The notes under the pieces are model-generated. The model ran no database searches, was not told the origin of the DNA, and was given only the letters and a program-made list of their open reading frames with translations. A stretch of 64,000 nt of DNA from contig NZ_WBZD01000016.1 of assembly GCF_009720365.1 (NCBI RefSeq), positions 248,001-312,000 on the forward strand, read 5' to 3'. This stretch comes from Catellatospora paridis (GTDB taxonomy: Bacteria; Actinomycetota; Actinomycetes; Mycobacteriales; Micromonosporaceae). Positions 63,996-64,000 of this stretch are shown here, piece by piece. Position 1 is the first letter of the stretch, and every line of letters starts with the position of its first letter. The translations under genes were made by a program, and so were the position numbers.

Positions 63996-64000
63996 GACAC

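Overview
The window is high-GC actinobacterial chromosome. GTG and TTG starts are common, several genes have a TAnnnT -10 box 6-7 nt before a start codon with no Shine-Dalgarno (leaderless layout), Rho carries a long Arg/Asp/Glu/Gly-rich insertion, and the argS-lysA-hom-thrC-thrB-rho gene order is typical of actinomycetes. The protein set (DUF3105/DUF305 pair, LPXTG-type protein, Rml pathway, TTG-started rho) fits a filamentous actinomycete, most likely Micromonosporaceae; the family assignment is inference.

Layout. (1) 1-4.8 kb: the end of a Uma2 nuclease, a large secreted protein joining a phosphodiester glycosidase domain to a metallophosphoesterase domain, and an alpha/beta hydrolase. (2) 4.8-16.8 kb, minus strand: rho, thrB, thrC, hom, lysA and argS. 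Between thrB and thrC lies an extra block: a small membrane protein, a ribbon-helix-helix protein plus SPFH protein operon, and an MFS transporter. (3) 16.9-19.4 kb: DUF3105 and DUF305 membrane proteins, an LPXTG-anchored secreted protein and tRNA-Arg(CCG). (4) 19.45-21.78 kb: a lower-GC segment with an FAD/NAD(P)-binding protein, bounded by two near-identical hairpins. (5) 21.8-56.8 kb: a large surface-polysaccharide locus. (6) 56.8-64 kb: VOC protein, murB, serine hydrolase, an FAH-family/IlvD-family sugar-acid pair, and the start-less fragment of a BNR-repeat protein.

The polysaccharide locus has recognisable modules. A tightly overlapping five-gene cassette (NDP-sugar epimerase, two C-methyltransferase-like enzymes, a glucose-1-phosphate cytidylyltransferase-like enzyme and a PIG-L deacetylase) should make or modify a nucleotide sugar. 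A minus-strand operon (acyl carrier protein, AMP-forming ligase, membrane-anchored SGNH-like protein, AcpS fused to a serine-less ACP-like domain, AsnB, a NAD-synthase paralog and a class III aminotransferase) looks like a dedicated carrier-protein pathway that makes and attaches an amino or amidated acyl group. The remaining genes supply assembly functions: flippase, several glycosyltransferases, a hexapeptide acyltransferase, a second PIG-L deacetylase, a Wzy-type polymerase, a Wzz-like protein, a WecB/TagA/CpsF transferase, an initiating phosphoglycosyltransferase, and rmlABD for dTDP-rhamnose. No rmlC is present in the window.

The most novel candidate is the carrier-protein operon at about 27.9-35.7 kb. 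By gene content it loosely parallels the Dlt D-alanylation machinery (ligase, carrier protein, membrane SGNH protein), but with its own phosphopantetheinyl transferase, amidotransferase and aminotransferase. This role is inferred from gene content only.
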